A stretch of 64,000 nucleotides of DNA from Syntrophotalea carbinolica DSM 2380 (GCF_000012885.1 NC_007498.2:3070001-3134000), one strand, 5' to 3'. Positions 44,767 to 53,148 are shown, counted from the stretch's first letter. Program-made: numbers and translations. The notes: generated from the sequence alone by a model not told the origin.

Positions 44767-45498
44767 CTACGACTCCAAGGCCTCGACCATCAGCGCCTTG
44801 ACATGTTTGCGCATGGCCACGTGCGGCAGGGGATGCGAGATAAAATCGGCCGGATGGACAACTCCGAGGCCATGCATCTCCATGCTGGCCGGTTTCAGCA
44901 ACCAGGATCCGGCCGGCAACAATCGATCCGTACCACGCATGGCCAGCGGTACCACCGGAACATTATTGTCCACCGCGATCTTGAAGGCACCGGAATAAAA
45001 ACGGCCCAGCCGTCCGTTGCGGCTGCGATGCCCTTCGGGAAAACACAGAATGCTGCCGCCCTGTTCGAGGATGCGGCTGCACTGCCGGGCCAGCTTTTCA
45101 GGATCCGCCTGTTCGCTGTTGATATAGTCGGCCAGATGCATGAAGGGGGCGTAAAACAGAATCTTGAACGGCCAGCTGCGTACCACGATGGAAAAATTGG
45201 ATACCGGCAGCGCCCCCATGCAGTAGACATCGAAAAAGGACAAATGATTCGCCACAAAGATGCAAGGCACCGGCACATCTTTACGATGCAGGCCGGTTAC
45301 CCGCAGTCTGGCGATCGGTCGCACCAGAAAAATCCAGCCCCGTCCGTATAACCATATAAACAGACGCGTAACACGACTCATGGGCCAACCGCTGAAAAGT
45401 TTCCAGAGCAGCAAAAGGGGCCAGGCTGACACCGTGAACAGCAGGGTCCAGACCAGCATCACCAGGTAGCCGTACAGATTTACCAGCAATAGTTTCAT
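44767..45498 (-). CDS. 1-acyl-sn-glycerol-3-phosphate acyltransferase (PlsC) family protein
   Basis: A 243-residue membrane-associated acyltransferase. One N-terminal helix (about 5-30) precedes the catalytic NHLSFFD (the HX4D motif), then FAPFMHLADYINSEQ and the FPEGHRSRNGRLGRFYSGAF box (FPEG plus RS). The family moves acyl groups to glycerol-phosphate-type acceptors; in this cluster it probably builds the lipid part of the product together with the LpxL-like enzyme. The ATG of MKLLLVNLYG has GGATTGAG just upstream; a TTG seven codons earlier is less likely. It is 41 bases after the ACP gene. Confidence 0.87.
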   Translation of the reverse strand: MKLLLVNLYGYLVMLVWTLLFTVSAWPLLLLWKLFSGWPMSRVTRLFIWLYGRGWIFLVRPIARLRVTGLHRKDVPVPCIFVANHLSFFDVYCMGALPVSNFSIVVRSWPFKILFYAPFMHLADYINSEQADPEKLARQCSRILEQGGSILCFPEGHRSRNGRLGRFYSGAFKIAVDNNVPVVPLAMRGTDRLLPAGSWLLKPASMEMHGLGVVHPADFISHPLPHVAMRKHVKALMVEALES

Positions 45499-45539
45499 CT
45501 CAATCCGCCCGGGCAACAACGGGAAAACGGCCTGCGCTT

Positions 45540-45800
45540 TCAGGCCCCGGCCAGTTCGGCTTTTTTGGCAATCAAAAACCGGTACAGATCATCAAGCGTG
45601 CGAATCTCCCGGATCGCCTCGCTGTCGCGCAATTTGATACCGAAGGTCTGCTCCAGCACAATAACCATATCGACCGCGTCCAGGCTGTCGAGATCGAGGT
45701 CGTCATCGAAACGGGCTTCAGGTACCATCTCGGACAGTTCCAGCTCGAACTCTTCGGCCAGCGCGGCATTGGCGGCTGCTATAATTTCCTGATCGGTCAT
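45540..45800 (-). CDS. Acyl carrier protein (polyene cluster, first ACP)
   Basis: An 86-residue acidic carrier protein with the phosphopantetheine serine in DLDLDSLDAVDMVIVLEQTFG (landmark DSLD). It is one of two ACPs in the cluster; a pair is usual in aryl-polyene systems, where one is thought to carry the starter or finished polyene and the other the extension units. The start overlaps the stop of the KS gene by 4 bases. Confidence 0.93.
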   Translation of the reverse strand: MTDQEIIAAANAALAEEFELELSEMVPEARFDDDLDLDSLDAVDMVIVLEQTFGIKLRDSEAIREIRTLDDLYRFLIAKKAELAGA

Positions 45801-47026
45801 ACGTAGCTCCTTATGACAAGCACGGAATTCACTCCGCCCAGGGCGAAGCTGTTTTTGATAATCGTTTTAATGCCGTGAGGTTGCACGACATCGGGCAGAT
45901 TGATTTTGCCGCACGCCGTATCCGGCGCGTGCAGATTCAACGTCGGCAGCACCTGCCCTTCGCGCATCATGCACATGGAAGCGATGAGTTCCAGAGCGCC
46001 GCTGGCCGCCATGGTATGCCCCATGTGCCCTTTTAAGCTGCTGACCGGCGGACGGTCGCCGAACAGTGCTTCGATGGCCCGCCCTTCAGCAATATCGCCC
46101 AGCAGCGTCCCGGTGGCGTGGGCATTGACGTAATCGATATCCTCGGCACCAACCCCGGCGTCCGCCATGGCCAGCCGCATGCAGGCCTGAATACTGTCAC
46201 TATCCGGATTGACGATATTGGTCGGAGACACGTTGCTGGCAAAGCCGATAATTTCCGCCAGGATCGGCGCGCCGCGCTGCTGGGCATGCTCCAGCGACTC
46301 CAGTACGATCAAGCCCGCCCCCTCGGCACAGACGATCCCGTCCCGCTCCGTATCGAAGGGCCGGCTGGCCGCTTCGGGACGGTGGTTGGCGCCGTTGGAG
46401 GCCGCATTCATAATGTCAAAGGTGGCTGAGGTCAAGGCGCTGAATTCGTCCGCGCCGCCGCAAAGCATGACATCCTGCCGACCCCAGGCTACGTTTTCCC
46501 ACCCCAGCCCCACAGCCTGGGTGCCGGTGGAACAGGCGGCCGCAGGGGCCAGCACCCGGCCGGTAACGCCGAGGGCCTGAGCCAGGTTGGCGGCGATCGA
46601 GTGCCCCATGACTTTGAAAAAAGTCGTGGAACGCACCTGCTCAAGGCTTCGCTCGCGCAGAAATTCTTCGAAAAACTCTTCAATGGCATCGACACTGCCG
46701 ACGGTGGAGCCCACCGATATGCCGAACCGTCCTCCGGTCAGCAGATCATCACCGACAGCCGCCTGCGTCAGGGCTTCATGCGCGGCAAGCCAGGCGAACT
46801 GGGACATGCGCGACATGGAGCGTCGGTCCTTGCGCGGAATCCGGCGCATGTTCAGCGGCGGAACGACGCCGGCCACTTTGGTGGTCAAGCCGATGATATC
46901 CTCGGCGCCCTGCAACGGACCGACCGCAGAGCAACCTGAGGTCAACCCCTGCCAGAGGGACTCGGTACCGGCTCCATAGGGAGAGACGGCACCTACGCCG
47001 GTTATGACAACGCGTTTTGACTGCAC
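45797..47026 (-). CDS. Beta-ketoacyl-ACP synthase (FabF-like), polyene cluster
   Basis: A 409-residue condensing enzyme. The active-site Cys is in APAAACSTGTQAVGLGW, the histidines in NAHATGTLLGDIAEGRA and SSLKGHMGHTMAASGALE, and the C-terminus is NSFALGGVNSVLVI. The start is a GTG (VQSKRVVITGVG) preceded by GGAAGGAG at 8 nt; the open frame continues for 68 codons within the flavoprotein gene but out of character. It overlaps the flavoprotein gene by 25 bases and the ACP gene by 4. Confidence 0.92.
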   Translation of the reverse strand: MQSKRVVITGVGAVSPYGAGTESLWQGLTSGCSAVGPLQGAEDIIGLTTKVAGVVPPLNMRRIPRKDRRSMSRMSQFAWLAAHEALTQAAVGDDLLTGGRFGISVGSTVGSVDAIEEFFEEFLRERSLEQVRSTTFFKVMGHSIAANLAQALGVTGRVLAPAAACSTGTQAVGLGWENVAWGRQDVMLCGGADEFSALTSATFDIMNAASNGANHRPEAASRPFDTERDGIVCAEGAGLIVLESLEHAQQRGAPILAEIIGFASNVSPTNIVNPDSDSIQACMRLAMADAGVGAEDIDYVNAHATGTLLGDIAEGRAIEALFGDRPPVSSLKGHMGHTMAASGALELIASMCMMREGQVLPTLNLHAPDTACGKINLPDVVQPHGIKTIIKNSFALGGVNSVLVIRSYV

Positions 47027-48489
47027 TGACGCAACTCCTTCCGCAGAGGCTCCAATCCCACCACCAGACTGCAAGCCACCATCGCCGATACCACAGCCCC
47101 CAGCACCCCCGGCAGCAATATCGACTGCCCGGCCAGCAGCAACCCACGGATCTTGGTCATCGGCAACAGGGGAAACTGTTCCACCGTATGACGCATTCCA
47201 TACAGGCTGCCTTGCGGACTGGCGGCCCAATCACGCATGGTCAAAGGCGTAGCCGCTTCGACGACCTGCAGCGATGCGCCCAGTTCCGGACAGGCCGTGC
47301 GGATGCGATCCAGCATGACCTCGGCCATCCGCTGCTTATATTCGCCATAGGCTTTGGGGCGACTGCCGGTCACCGACTGGCACCATGGTTCATAATCGGA
47401 AAACGGTGCCATGCCAAGCGCGGTGATTGCCTGGCGACCATCGGGCAAACGTTCACCGCCTGCCAGATAAATGGTTTCGCTGCCTTCCGCGAGCAACCCT
47501 GCCGGACTTGTTGCCGGGGTCAGAAACACATTGCGCCGATCGAACAGCGATACGGACTCCGGCACCACCCCGAACAGCATAAAGGCAGAGGGTGTTTCAG
47601 GGTATTCGCTCAGACGTTTGTAAAAACTGGGCCGCAACGATCCCGGCGCCAGCACATCTTTCAGATGAGAAGGATGACCGGTAAACAGGCATTGCGAGGT
47701 TGGGAATTGCCGTCCATCGGACAATACCACCCCCGTAACCGCACGATCATGCGTGGTTATGGAAGTCACCGGGCTGCCGCACAACACATCGACGCCGGCG
47801 CCGGCAAGTTCACGTTCGAACGCCGCCACCAGAGCTCCGCCACCGCCTTTAAGCCCGTGCACGGAGGAAAAATAGGAACCGGCGACCAGGGCGTGGTTGG
47901 CAAACGACGACTCGCGAGGAGCGACACCATACAGCAGACAAGGCAGAGCCAGTGCCGTCTGCAATAGCTCGTCATCGGTGATCTCCGCCAACCGGCGCGC
48001 CAAAGTCGGCCCGTCGGTAAAGGACAGCATCTCCTCAGGGGTCACGGACTGCTGCAGATTGAGAAATGCGGAACTGGAAAAGATCCTTTGGACCTCCGCC
48101 AGATAACTGCCCACATGGGCTTCCTGTCCCGGAAAAGCCTGGCCCAGCCGGCCTTCAAACAGTTCCGGTCCGTAGGGCATGGCCACATCCCGGCCCAAAG
48201 TTTCGAAACGGCACAGATCAAACCCCTCGGGACGGAACGCAACGGGGCTCAGATGACGTGCCAGCCCCATAAAACGGAAAAAGGTATCCAGGATTTCTCC
48301 GTTTCCGAGTCCGCCGACGTAGTGAAACCCGGTATCAAAGTGCACGCCATTACGTTGAAAACCACGCAGTACCGGACCCAGGCGGCGATCCCCTTCCACC
48401 AGCAGAACTTTGCGGCCGAAGCGTGCCAGGGTTATGGCAGCACTCATACCGGCGCATCCCCCACCGGCTACCACAACATCGTATTTCAT
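47002..48489 (-). CDS. Phytoene desaturase/retinol saturase-like flavoprotein
   Basis: A 495-residue FAD-dependent oxidoreductase. The dinucleotide-binding start is YDVVVAGGGCAGMSAAITLARFGRKVLLVE, followed by the FxRxGVHFDTGFHYVGG segment typical of CrtI/RetSat-like enzymes, and the C-terminal FAD motif GLLLAGQSILLPGVLGAVVSAMVA. The family desaturates, saturates or isomerises polyenes such as carotenoids. No carotenoid genes occur in the window, so the substrate is probably the aryl-polyene chain. The ATG overlaps the KS stop by 4 bases, which sets the start. Confidence 0.87.
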   Translation of the reverse strand: MKYDVVVAGGGCAGMSAAITLARFGRKVLLVEGDRRLGPVLRGFQRNGVHFDTGFHYVGGLGNGEILDTFFRFMGLARHLSPVAFRPEGFDLCRFETLGRDVAMPYGPELFEGRLGQAFPGQEAHVGSYLAEVQRIFSSSAFLNLQQSVTPEEMLSFTDGPTLARRLAEITDDELLQTALALPCLLYGVAPRESSFANHALVAGSYFSSVHGLKGGGGALVAAFERELAGAGVDVLCGSPVTSITTHDRAVTGVVLSDGRQFPTSQCLFTGHPSHLKDVLAPGSLRPSFYKRLSEYPETPSAFMLFGVVPESVSLFDRRNVFLTPATSPAGLLAEGSETIYLAGGERLPDGRQAITALGMAPFSDYEPWCQSVTGSRPKAYGEYKQRMAEVMLDRIRTACPELGASLQVVEAATPLTMRDWAASPQGSLYGMRHTVEQFPLLPMTKIRGLLLAGQSILLPGVLGAVVSAMVACSLVVGLEPLRKELRQCSQNALS

Positions 48490-49709
48490 GCCCCGAATCC
48501 CAGCACCAATGACGCATTGCTGCCGCCAAACCCGGCCGAATTGCACAACACGCGCTTCGGTGATTGCTCGCGCACCGTCTTGAGAATATTCAGCTTTTCG
48601 GTTTGGCTGTCGGGAGCCTCGAAATTTATGGTCGGCGCCATGAATCCATGGGCAGCCATCAGCGTTGAGTAGACCACCTGGGAAGCTCCGGACATCCAGA
48701 ACTCGTGTCCGGTCATCGCTTTGATGGCACCGACAGGAGGCGTCTGCTCACCGAAAACGCGCAGAATATTGGCCGCTTCCGCCGCATCCCCGAGTGGGGT
48801 GGACGTAGCATGGGCATTGAGGTAATCGATCTCACCCGGCTGCACTCCGGCATGGTCAAGCGCCATGCTCATGGCACGGGAAAGGCCCTCTGAACTGGGC
48901 ACCGAGATATTCTCCCCATCGGATGAAAACCCGTAGCCTAAAATTTCACCCAGAATAGTTGCCCCTCTTTTTTGGGCAGCTTCATAGGATTCCAGCACCA
49001 GAGCTGCAGCGCCCCCGCTCGGCACCAACCCGTCGCGACCGGCGTCGAAGGGACGACTGGCCTTATGCGGATCGCCGGCGGTTGAAAAAGCCCCCAGGGC
49101 ATCGAAACTGCAGATCGACTGCCAATTGATCTCCTGGGCGCCGCCGCAGATGATGCGCTCCTGTCGCCCCAGGGCGATAAGATCGCTGGCCAGGCCGACG
49201 GCGTGACCGCCGCTGGAACAAGCTGAACTGATGGTCAGACTGACCCCTTTGGTTTTCAGAAGGGTGTTGAGGTTCATCGTGATGGTCGAGGTCAGGCCGC
49301 GAAAGATATGTCCGCTACCGATGAGACAGGTTTCGCCCCTGTCACGCAGCAAATCGACCTGTTCGACCGCAGATAGCGCGCTGGAATCGCAACCGAAAAC
49401 CAAACCGTTGCGATCATTACGCACCTCGGAGGCATCCAATCCGGCATGCTGCAGGGCATCCATGGCCGCCGCGCAGGCCTGCATGGCGAAATCCGGCATG
49501 GTCTTGCGCTGTTTGCGATTGAACCGAGCCTTGGCATCGAAATCAACTTTGCCCGTCAAGCCGCTGGCGAAGCCAAGTGCCAGCCGCTCCTCGTCCAGCA
49601 CCACACCGGAACGGCCCTCATACAGGGCTTTGGCTACGGTATCGGGATCATTTCCCAGGCAGGAAATAATTCCGATGCCGGTTATGACAACTCTCTGCAT
49701 AGAACCCAT
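48486..49709 (-). CDS. Beta-ketoacyl-ACP synthase (FabF-like), first KS of the polyene cluster
   Basis: A 407-residue condensing enzyme: MQRVVITGIGIISCLGNDPDTV, active Cys in LTISSACSSGGHAVGLASD, His in NAHATSTPLGDAAEAAN and AIKAMTGHEFWMSGASQVVY, C-terminus NSAGFGGSNASLVLG. It pairs in position with the FabG gene, as the ApeR/ApeQ pair does in characterised clusters. I keep the first ATG (MGSMQRVV) because GGGGTG stands 4 nt upstream; the ATG three codons later is possible. A 100-base gap separates it from fabG. Confidence 0.92.
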   Translation of the reverse strand: MGSMQRVVITGIGIISCLGNDPDTVAKALYEGRSGVVLDEERLALGFASGLTGKVDFDAKARFNRKQRKTMPDFAMQACAAAMDALQHAGLDASEVRNDRNGLVFGCDSSALSAVEQVDLLRDRGETCLIGSGHIFRGLTSTITMNLNTLLKTKGVSLTISSACSSGGHAVGLASDLIALGRQERIICGGAQEINWQSICSFDALGAFSTAGDPHKASRPFDAGRDGLVPSGGAAALVLESYEAAQKRGATILGEILGYGFSSDGENISVPSSEGLSRAMSMALDHAGVQPGEIDYLNAHATSTPLGDAAEAANILRVFGEQTPPVGAIKAMTGHEFWMSGASQVVYSTLMAAHGFMAPTINFEAPDSQTEKLNILKTVREQSPKRVLCNSAGFGGSNASLVLGFGA

Positions 49710-49809
49710 TGATCACCCCAAACGAATAAATACGCTGGGGGCAAACCCTCCACAGCAAATACAAAAAAATGCGTCCAACGATACAAACAAACCTTTTGTT
49801 ACATGCACC

Positions 49810-50553
49810 CTACATATAAACGCCGCCATTTACGGAGAAAACCTGCCCGGTAATGTAACTGGCTTCTTCCGAACACAGAAACCTGACCATGGATGCGACT
49901 TCCGCCGCCTTCCCCATGCGTCCCAGGGGGATAAGGGACTTAAGATCCTTGATGGGAATATCCTGTGTCATTTCCGTATCGATGAAACCGGGAGCCACCG
50001 CGTTGACCAGAATATTACGCCGCGCCACTTCCTTGGCCAGCGAACGGGTCGCTCCGATCAATCCGGCCTTGGCCGCTGAATAGTTGGTCTGCCCCGGAAC
50101 ACCGGTCTGACCGGATGTGGAAGCGACGTTCACAATATACCCTTGGCGCTGACGAAGCATAAGCGGCATCACGCACTTGGTGACGTGGAAAAAACCGCCC
50201 AGATGCACCGACAGCACGTCAGACCAATCGGCTTCGGACATCCACATCATAAGCCCGTCGCGAGCGAACCCGGCATTATTGACCAGCGCCAGGGGGATCG
50301 TTTTCTCCAACAGAGGATCCAGGGCTGCCGTGACCGCTTCGGAACAGGACACGTCGAAAGGCAGCAGCAGGCAATCGGCACCTGCGCTTCTGACAGCATC
50401 CGCGGTCTTTTCGGCGGCCGCATGATCGCTACGATAATTTATCCATAAATCGTAACCGGCCTCTGCAAGAGCCACGGCAATAGCGGCGCCGATCCCTTTG
50501 CCAGCTCCGGTCACCAGGGCTACGGGACGCGTGGAGTCCGAAGTTACGGTCAT
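49810..50553 (-). CDS. 3-oxoacyl-ACP reductase (FabG-like) of the polyene cluster
   Basis: A 247-residue short-chain dehydrogenase. The cofactor site is ALVTGAGKGIGAAIAVAL, the structural NAG is in LVNNAGFARDG, the catalytic Ser in VNVASTSGQTG and the YxxxK in TNYSAAKAGLIG, and the C-terminus is GQVFSVNGGVYM. It reduces the 3-keto group in each elongation cycle with NADPH. It is the first gene of the cluster. The ATG has AGGAGAATG-type spacing (GGAG 4 nt upstream), and the cluster promoter should lie in the 378-base gap before it. Confidence 0.93.
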   Translation of the reverse strand: MTVTSDSTRPVALVTGAGKGIGAAIAVALAEAGYDLWINYRSDHAAAEKTADAVRSAGADCLLLPFDVSCSEAVTAALDPLLEKTIPLALVNNAGFARDGLMMWMSEADWSDVLSVHLGGFFHVTKCVMPLMLRQRQGYIVNVASTSGQTGVPGQTNYSAAKAGLIGATRSLAKEVARRNILVNAVAPGFIDTEMTQDIPIKDLKSLIPLGRMGKAAEVASMVRFLCSEEASYITGQVFSVNGGVYM

Positions 50554-50931
50554 GTCATTCTCCTAAAATTCCGGGGTAAAGGCAGGCATAGCTTTCGACA
50601 ATTCAACGCACATATTTTTTGGCAAAGACAATTGTCGTCCATGCTAAGCCGCTGAGTATAACGAAACAATTCTTTTGATGCCAGAATTTATTGTTATAAA
50701 ACATTCATCTTACGTATTTATAAACGACTTCCATTCCCTCCGAAACAGGCCACAGCAGCCCGCAGCAGGTTGGAGGCCACGAAGCCAGGCATAATCTTCT
50801 CCTATCGTCTGACCGACATCATAAGTTCACATCTTTTTCCCTTTTGAACCAGAAACTTATCGGAAGCTGACCCGGATTCTGTTAATATCACCGAAACCTC
50901 CCATTTGTCGCCAGGAAAGAACGAGCAAACC
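50554..50931. other. Divergent control region between fabG cluster and DUF1653 gene
   Basis: An AT-rich 378-base gap. It should contain the minus-strand promoter of the polyene cluster and the plus-strand promoter of the DUF1653 gene, but I cannot point to convincing -35/-10 pairs. TAAGCCGCTG at 50645-50654 also occurs at 52035-52044 just before the MarR gene. Confidence 0.4.
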
Positions 50932-51162
50932 ATGGATCTCAAAAAAGGCATCTATCGGCATTTCAAAGGCCAGCTTTACGAAGTGCTGGAAACCGCCCGG
51001 CACTGCGATACCGAGGAATGGTTCGTGGTCTATCGGGCTCTTTACGGCGAGATGGGGGTATGGCTGCGTCCGCTGGAGAATTTCTGCGAAACCGTGGAGC
51101 GCGAGGGCAAAAGCCTGCCCCGTTTCGTCTACGTTGGCACGCCATCGACGGTTTCCACCTGA
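50932..51162 (+). CDS. DUF1653 family protein
   Basis: A 76-residue single-domain protein matching the DUF1653 pattern: KKGIYRHFKGQLYEVLETARHCDTEEWFVVYRALYGEMGVWLRPLENF (landmarks GIYRHFKG, VVYRALYG, WLRP). The function is unknown. The ATG MDLKKGIYRHF is the family N-terminus; it is preceded by AAGAACGAG with modest ribosome-site quality. It stands 132 bases upstream of the FKBP gene and could be cotranscribed with it. Confidence 0.9.
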   Translation: MDLKKGIYRHFKGQLYEVLETARHCDTEEWFVVYRALYGEMGVWLRPLENFCETVEREGKSLPRFVYVGTPSTVST

Positions 51163-51294
51163 CAAGGGGCATGCACAAATCCATGCCCCTGTTTCCGACA
51201 GCACCTGCTGCCAACGACAGCATTTGGCTCTTCGGCTGCAAGGCCGCAGGGAAAGACTCGAACACCAACACCCCGTAGAGGGAAGGATTAATTC

Positions 51295-51759
51295 ATGGCA
51301 CAAGCAAAAAAGGGCGATCGCGTCAAAATCAGATTTACCGGAAAACTTGAAGACGGTACCGTCTTCGATTCCACCGCCAGCGACAACCAATGCGGTTGTG
51401 ACGATTGCGACTGCGAAGAAAAGCCCTTGGAACTGGTTATCGGCGACGCGGAATTCTTTATTCCGGTCGAAGAGGCCCTGGTCTCCATGGCGCCCGGCGA
51501 TAAAAAAACCGTCAACGTCCCTTCCGACGACGCCTTTGGCGATTACGACGGTGAATACGTTTTCACCATCGAGCGCACCCAGCTGCCCAAGGACTTGCAG
51601 CCTGAAGTCGGCATGGAACTGGAGTTGACCGACGAAGACGATCAAAGCGTGGTGGTCACCGTCGTCGAGGTCACCGACAAGACTTTGACCTTCGACGCCA
51701 ACCACCCTTTGGCCGGTGAAAATCTGATTTTCGACATCGAACTGGTCGAAATCGTTTAA
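51295..51759 (+). CDS. FKBP-type peptidyl-prolyl isomerase (SlyD-like) with a Cys-rich insert
   Basis: A 154-residue SlyD-like protein: FKBP domain (KKGDRVKIRFTGKLEDGTVFDST) with a flap domain (about 70-125: VNVPSDDAFGDYDGEYVFTIERTQLP, VVTVVEVTDKTLTFDANHPLAGENLIFDIELVEI). The HPLAG box is conserved. Between the first strands an insert NQCGCDDCDCEE (about residues 32-43) brings four cysteines in a CGCDDCDC pattern, unlike ordinary SlyD, which has a His/Cys-rich C-terminal tail, absent here. It may bind a metal. The expected role is prolyl isomerisation and chaperoning in the cytoplasm. AAGGA stands 9 nt before the start, and a strong terminator follows. Confidence 0.9.
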   Translation: MAQAKKGDRVKIRFTGKLEDGTVFDSTASDNQCGCDDCDCEEKPLELVIGDAEFFIPVEEALVSMAPGDKKTVNVPSDDAFGDYDGEYVFTIERTQLPKDLQPEVGMELELTDEDDQSVVVTVVEVTDKTLTFDANHPLAGENLIFDIELVEIV

Positions 51760-51820
51760 AGGCACAATAATCCCGACGGGTGCTGGCACGGGAATCACTT
51801 CACGTGTTGGCCGGTCTACA

Positions 51821-51862
51821 AAAACAAGAACCTCCCTTGTTCTCAGGGGAGGTTTTTGTTTT
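51821..51862 (+). terminator. Intrinsic terminator after the FKBP gene
   Basis: AAAACAAGAACCTCCC pairs with GGGAGGTTTTTGTTTT around a short loop and ends in TTTTTGTTTT, 61 bases after the stop codon. The A-rich left arm makes it effective in both directions. The 297-base gap to the MarR gene holds nothing else that I recognise. Confidence 0.85.
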
Positions 51863-52056
51863 ATGGTTTGCTTAGTTTTATCGCAGCCTGATCAGGGCTC
51901 TGTCCGACAGACTCCAGATATGACTGACCAACCTTAAATACTCTGCTCATCAATCCGGGAGGAAACAAAGACGGCCCAACCGATGGGAAACCAAGGGAGG
52001 ATTCGCGCGCAAAATTTGGCCTTGCCATAATAGTTAAGCCGCTGTACTATTTTGCC

Positions 52057-52524
52057 ATGAATCAGAAGGAAAAACAGATCATGGAAAGAATCCGGCAACT
52101 ACAGCAGCTCGCGCATAAATTGGCGCGTGTCGAGGATCTGCCCATCGAGGTCGATAAGGAGCTGGCAATCTCAACCCGGGAGGCACATACCATACAAGCA
52201 ATCGGAGAGCAGGCCGCCCTTTGCGTAAAAGATATTGCCACTCGGTTCGGGGTGACGAAAAGTGCTGCATCCCAGATGGTATCCAAGCTAGCCCGTAAAG
52301 GATTTATCGACAAGCAACTGTCGGCGCACAGCAATAAGGAATTACGAATCTCTCTCACGCCACTGGGATGGCAGGCTTTTAGAGCCCATGAGCAGGCGCA
52401 TGCCAAAGACCTGAGTCGTATTGTCGAGCGCATGCAAAGCTTTTCGGCGGGAGATATAGCGACCCTGGAAGAGCTATTGCACATATTCGATGATGTTGCG
52501 GACGAACGCCTGACCGAAGAGTGA
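52057..52524 (+). CDS. MarR-family transcriptional regulator
   Basis: A 155-residue winged-helix protein: LPIEVDKELAISTREAHTIQAIGEQAALCVKDIATRFGVTKSAASQMVSKLARKGFIDKQ is the DNA-binding core (landmarks LSTREAHTI-like, GVTKSAASQMVSKL), followed by the wing and the C-terminal dimerisation helices. A ribosome site is weak (AAGCCGC). A palindrome GGTTAAG-CCA-CTTAACC lies just after the gene, and GTTAAGCC recurs just before it, so autoregulation and control of the next gene are plausible. The ligand is unknown. Confidence 0.88.
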   Translation: MNQKEKQIMERIRQLQQLAHKLARVEDLPIEVDKELAISTREAHTIQAIGEQAALCVKDIATRFGVTKSAASQMVSKLARKGFIDKQLSAHSNKELRISLTPLGWQAFRAHEQAHAKDLSRIVERMQSFSAGDIATLEELLHIFDDVADERLTEE

Positions 52525-52538
52525 TTATTTAAACAAAA

Positions 52539-52555
52539 GGTTAAGCCACTTAACC
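52539..52555 (+). promoter_or_regulatory. Palindrome between marR and the methyltransferase gene
   Basis: GGTTAAG-CCA-CTTAACC is a perfect 7-bp dyad, 11 bases before the methyltransferase start. A half-site GTTAAGCC also lies at 52033-52040, before the marR start. A MarR operator is my inference. Confidence 0.45.
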
Positions 52556-52566
52556 ACGGAGCAATT

Positions 52567-53148
52567 ATGAGCCAAAGCAAATGCGACCATGGGCACAAGC
52601 ACCGAGGAAAATCATCGGAACATTTGGTAGAAAAAGAAAAGATCATCGCCAACCTTTCGATCCAGCCTGGACAAAAAGTTTTGGATGCGGGGTGCGGTAA
52701 CGGGTACATGGCTAAAGAATTTGCCAGGCAGGTAGGAAGTTCGGGCAGGGTGTATGCTCTGGACCCGGATGCATGTTCCATCCGCCGGTTGAAGGAGGAA
52801 ATTCAAGGAACCGTCATTGAGCCATTTGTCGACGATATTACGAAACAGACGAAATTGGCACCCGACTCCATCGATCTGATCTATCTATCGACCGTCCTCC
52901 ATGGGTTTACAGCTGCGCAAATGCAAGATTTTGTCGTGGAAGTTAAACGCCTGCTGAAACCAGGAGGAATCCTTGCCATCGTTGAGATAAAGAAGGGGGA
53001 AACCCCATTCGGACCACCGCAGAACAAAAGATTGTCACCGGAAGAACTGGCAAATACCCTGGGTATGCGTTCGATTGGCCTGGTTGAGGTTGGGCAGCAT
53101 TTCTATATGCAACGTTTCCGGATAAAAGATCTCCCTCCAACCTACTGA
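52567..53148 (+). CDS. Class I SAM-dependent methyltransferase
   Basis: A 193-residue methyltransferase of the Methyltransf_11/31 type: KVLDAGCGNGYMAKEFARQVG (motif I), VYALDPDACSI (motif II), IDLIYLSTVLHGFT and LKPGGILAIVEIKKGE. The N-terminus MSQSKCDHGHKHRGKS is unusually rich in Cys and His and might bind a metal. The substrate is not predictable; UbiE-like proteins next to MarR regulators sometimes handle toxic small molecules. It lies 42 bases downstream of marR. A CTCCCTCCA/TGGAGGGAG hairpin (53132-53161) covers its stop codon. Confidence 0.85.
   Translation: MSQSKCDHGHKHRGKSSEHLVEKEKIIANLSIQPGQKVLDAGCGNGYMAKEFARQVGSSGRVYALDPDACSIRRLKEEIQGTVIEPFVDDITKQTKLAPDSIDLIYLSTVLHGFTAAQMQDFVVEVKRLLKPGGILAIVEIKKGETPFGPPQNKRLSPEELANTLGMRSIGLVEVGQHFYMQRFRIKDLPPTY

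Larger units (their letters stand above)
32568..50553 (-). other. Aryl-polyene/xanthomonadin-type biosynthesis cluster
   Basis: About twenty minus-strand genes, mostly overlapping by 4 bases (ATGA), encode a type II fatty acid-like machinery (KS, KS-like, ACP, KR, two dehydratases, thioesterase, acyl-activating enzyme) together with acyltransferases, a glycosyltransferase, a LolA-like protein, an MMPL exporter and a DUF3261 lipoprotein. This set is the established hallmark of aryl-polyene clusters. No enoyl reductase is present, in keeping with a conjugated polyene product. No tyrosine ammonia-lyase, chorismate lyase or methyltransferase is seen; a radical SAM/SPASM gene and a phytoene-desaturase-like gene are extra. 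Confidence 0.85.
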
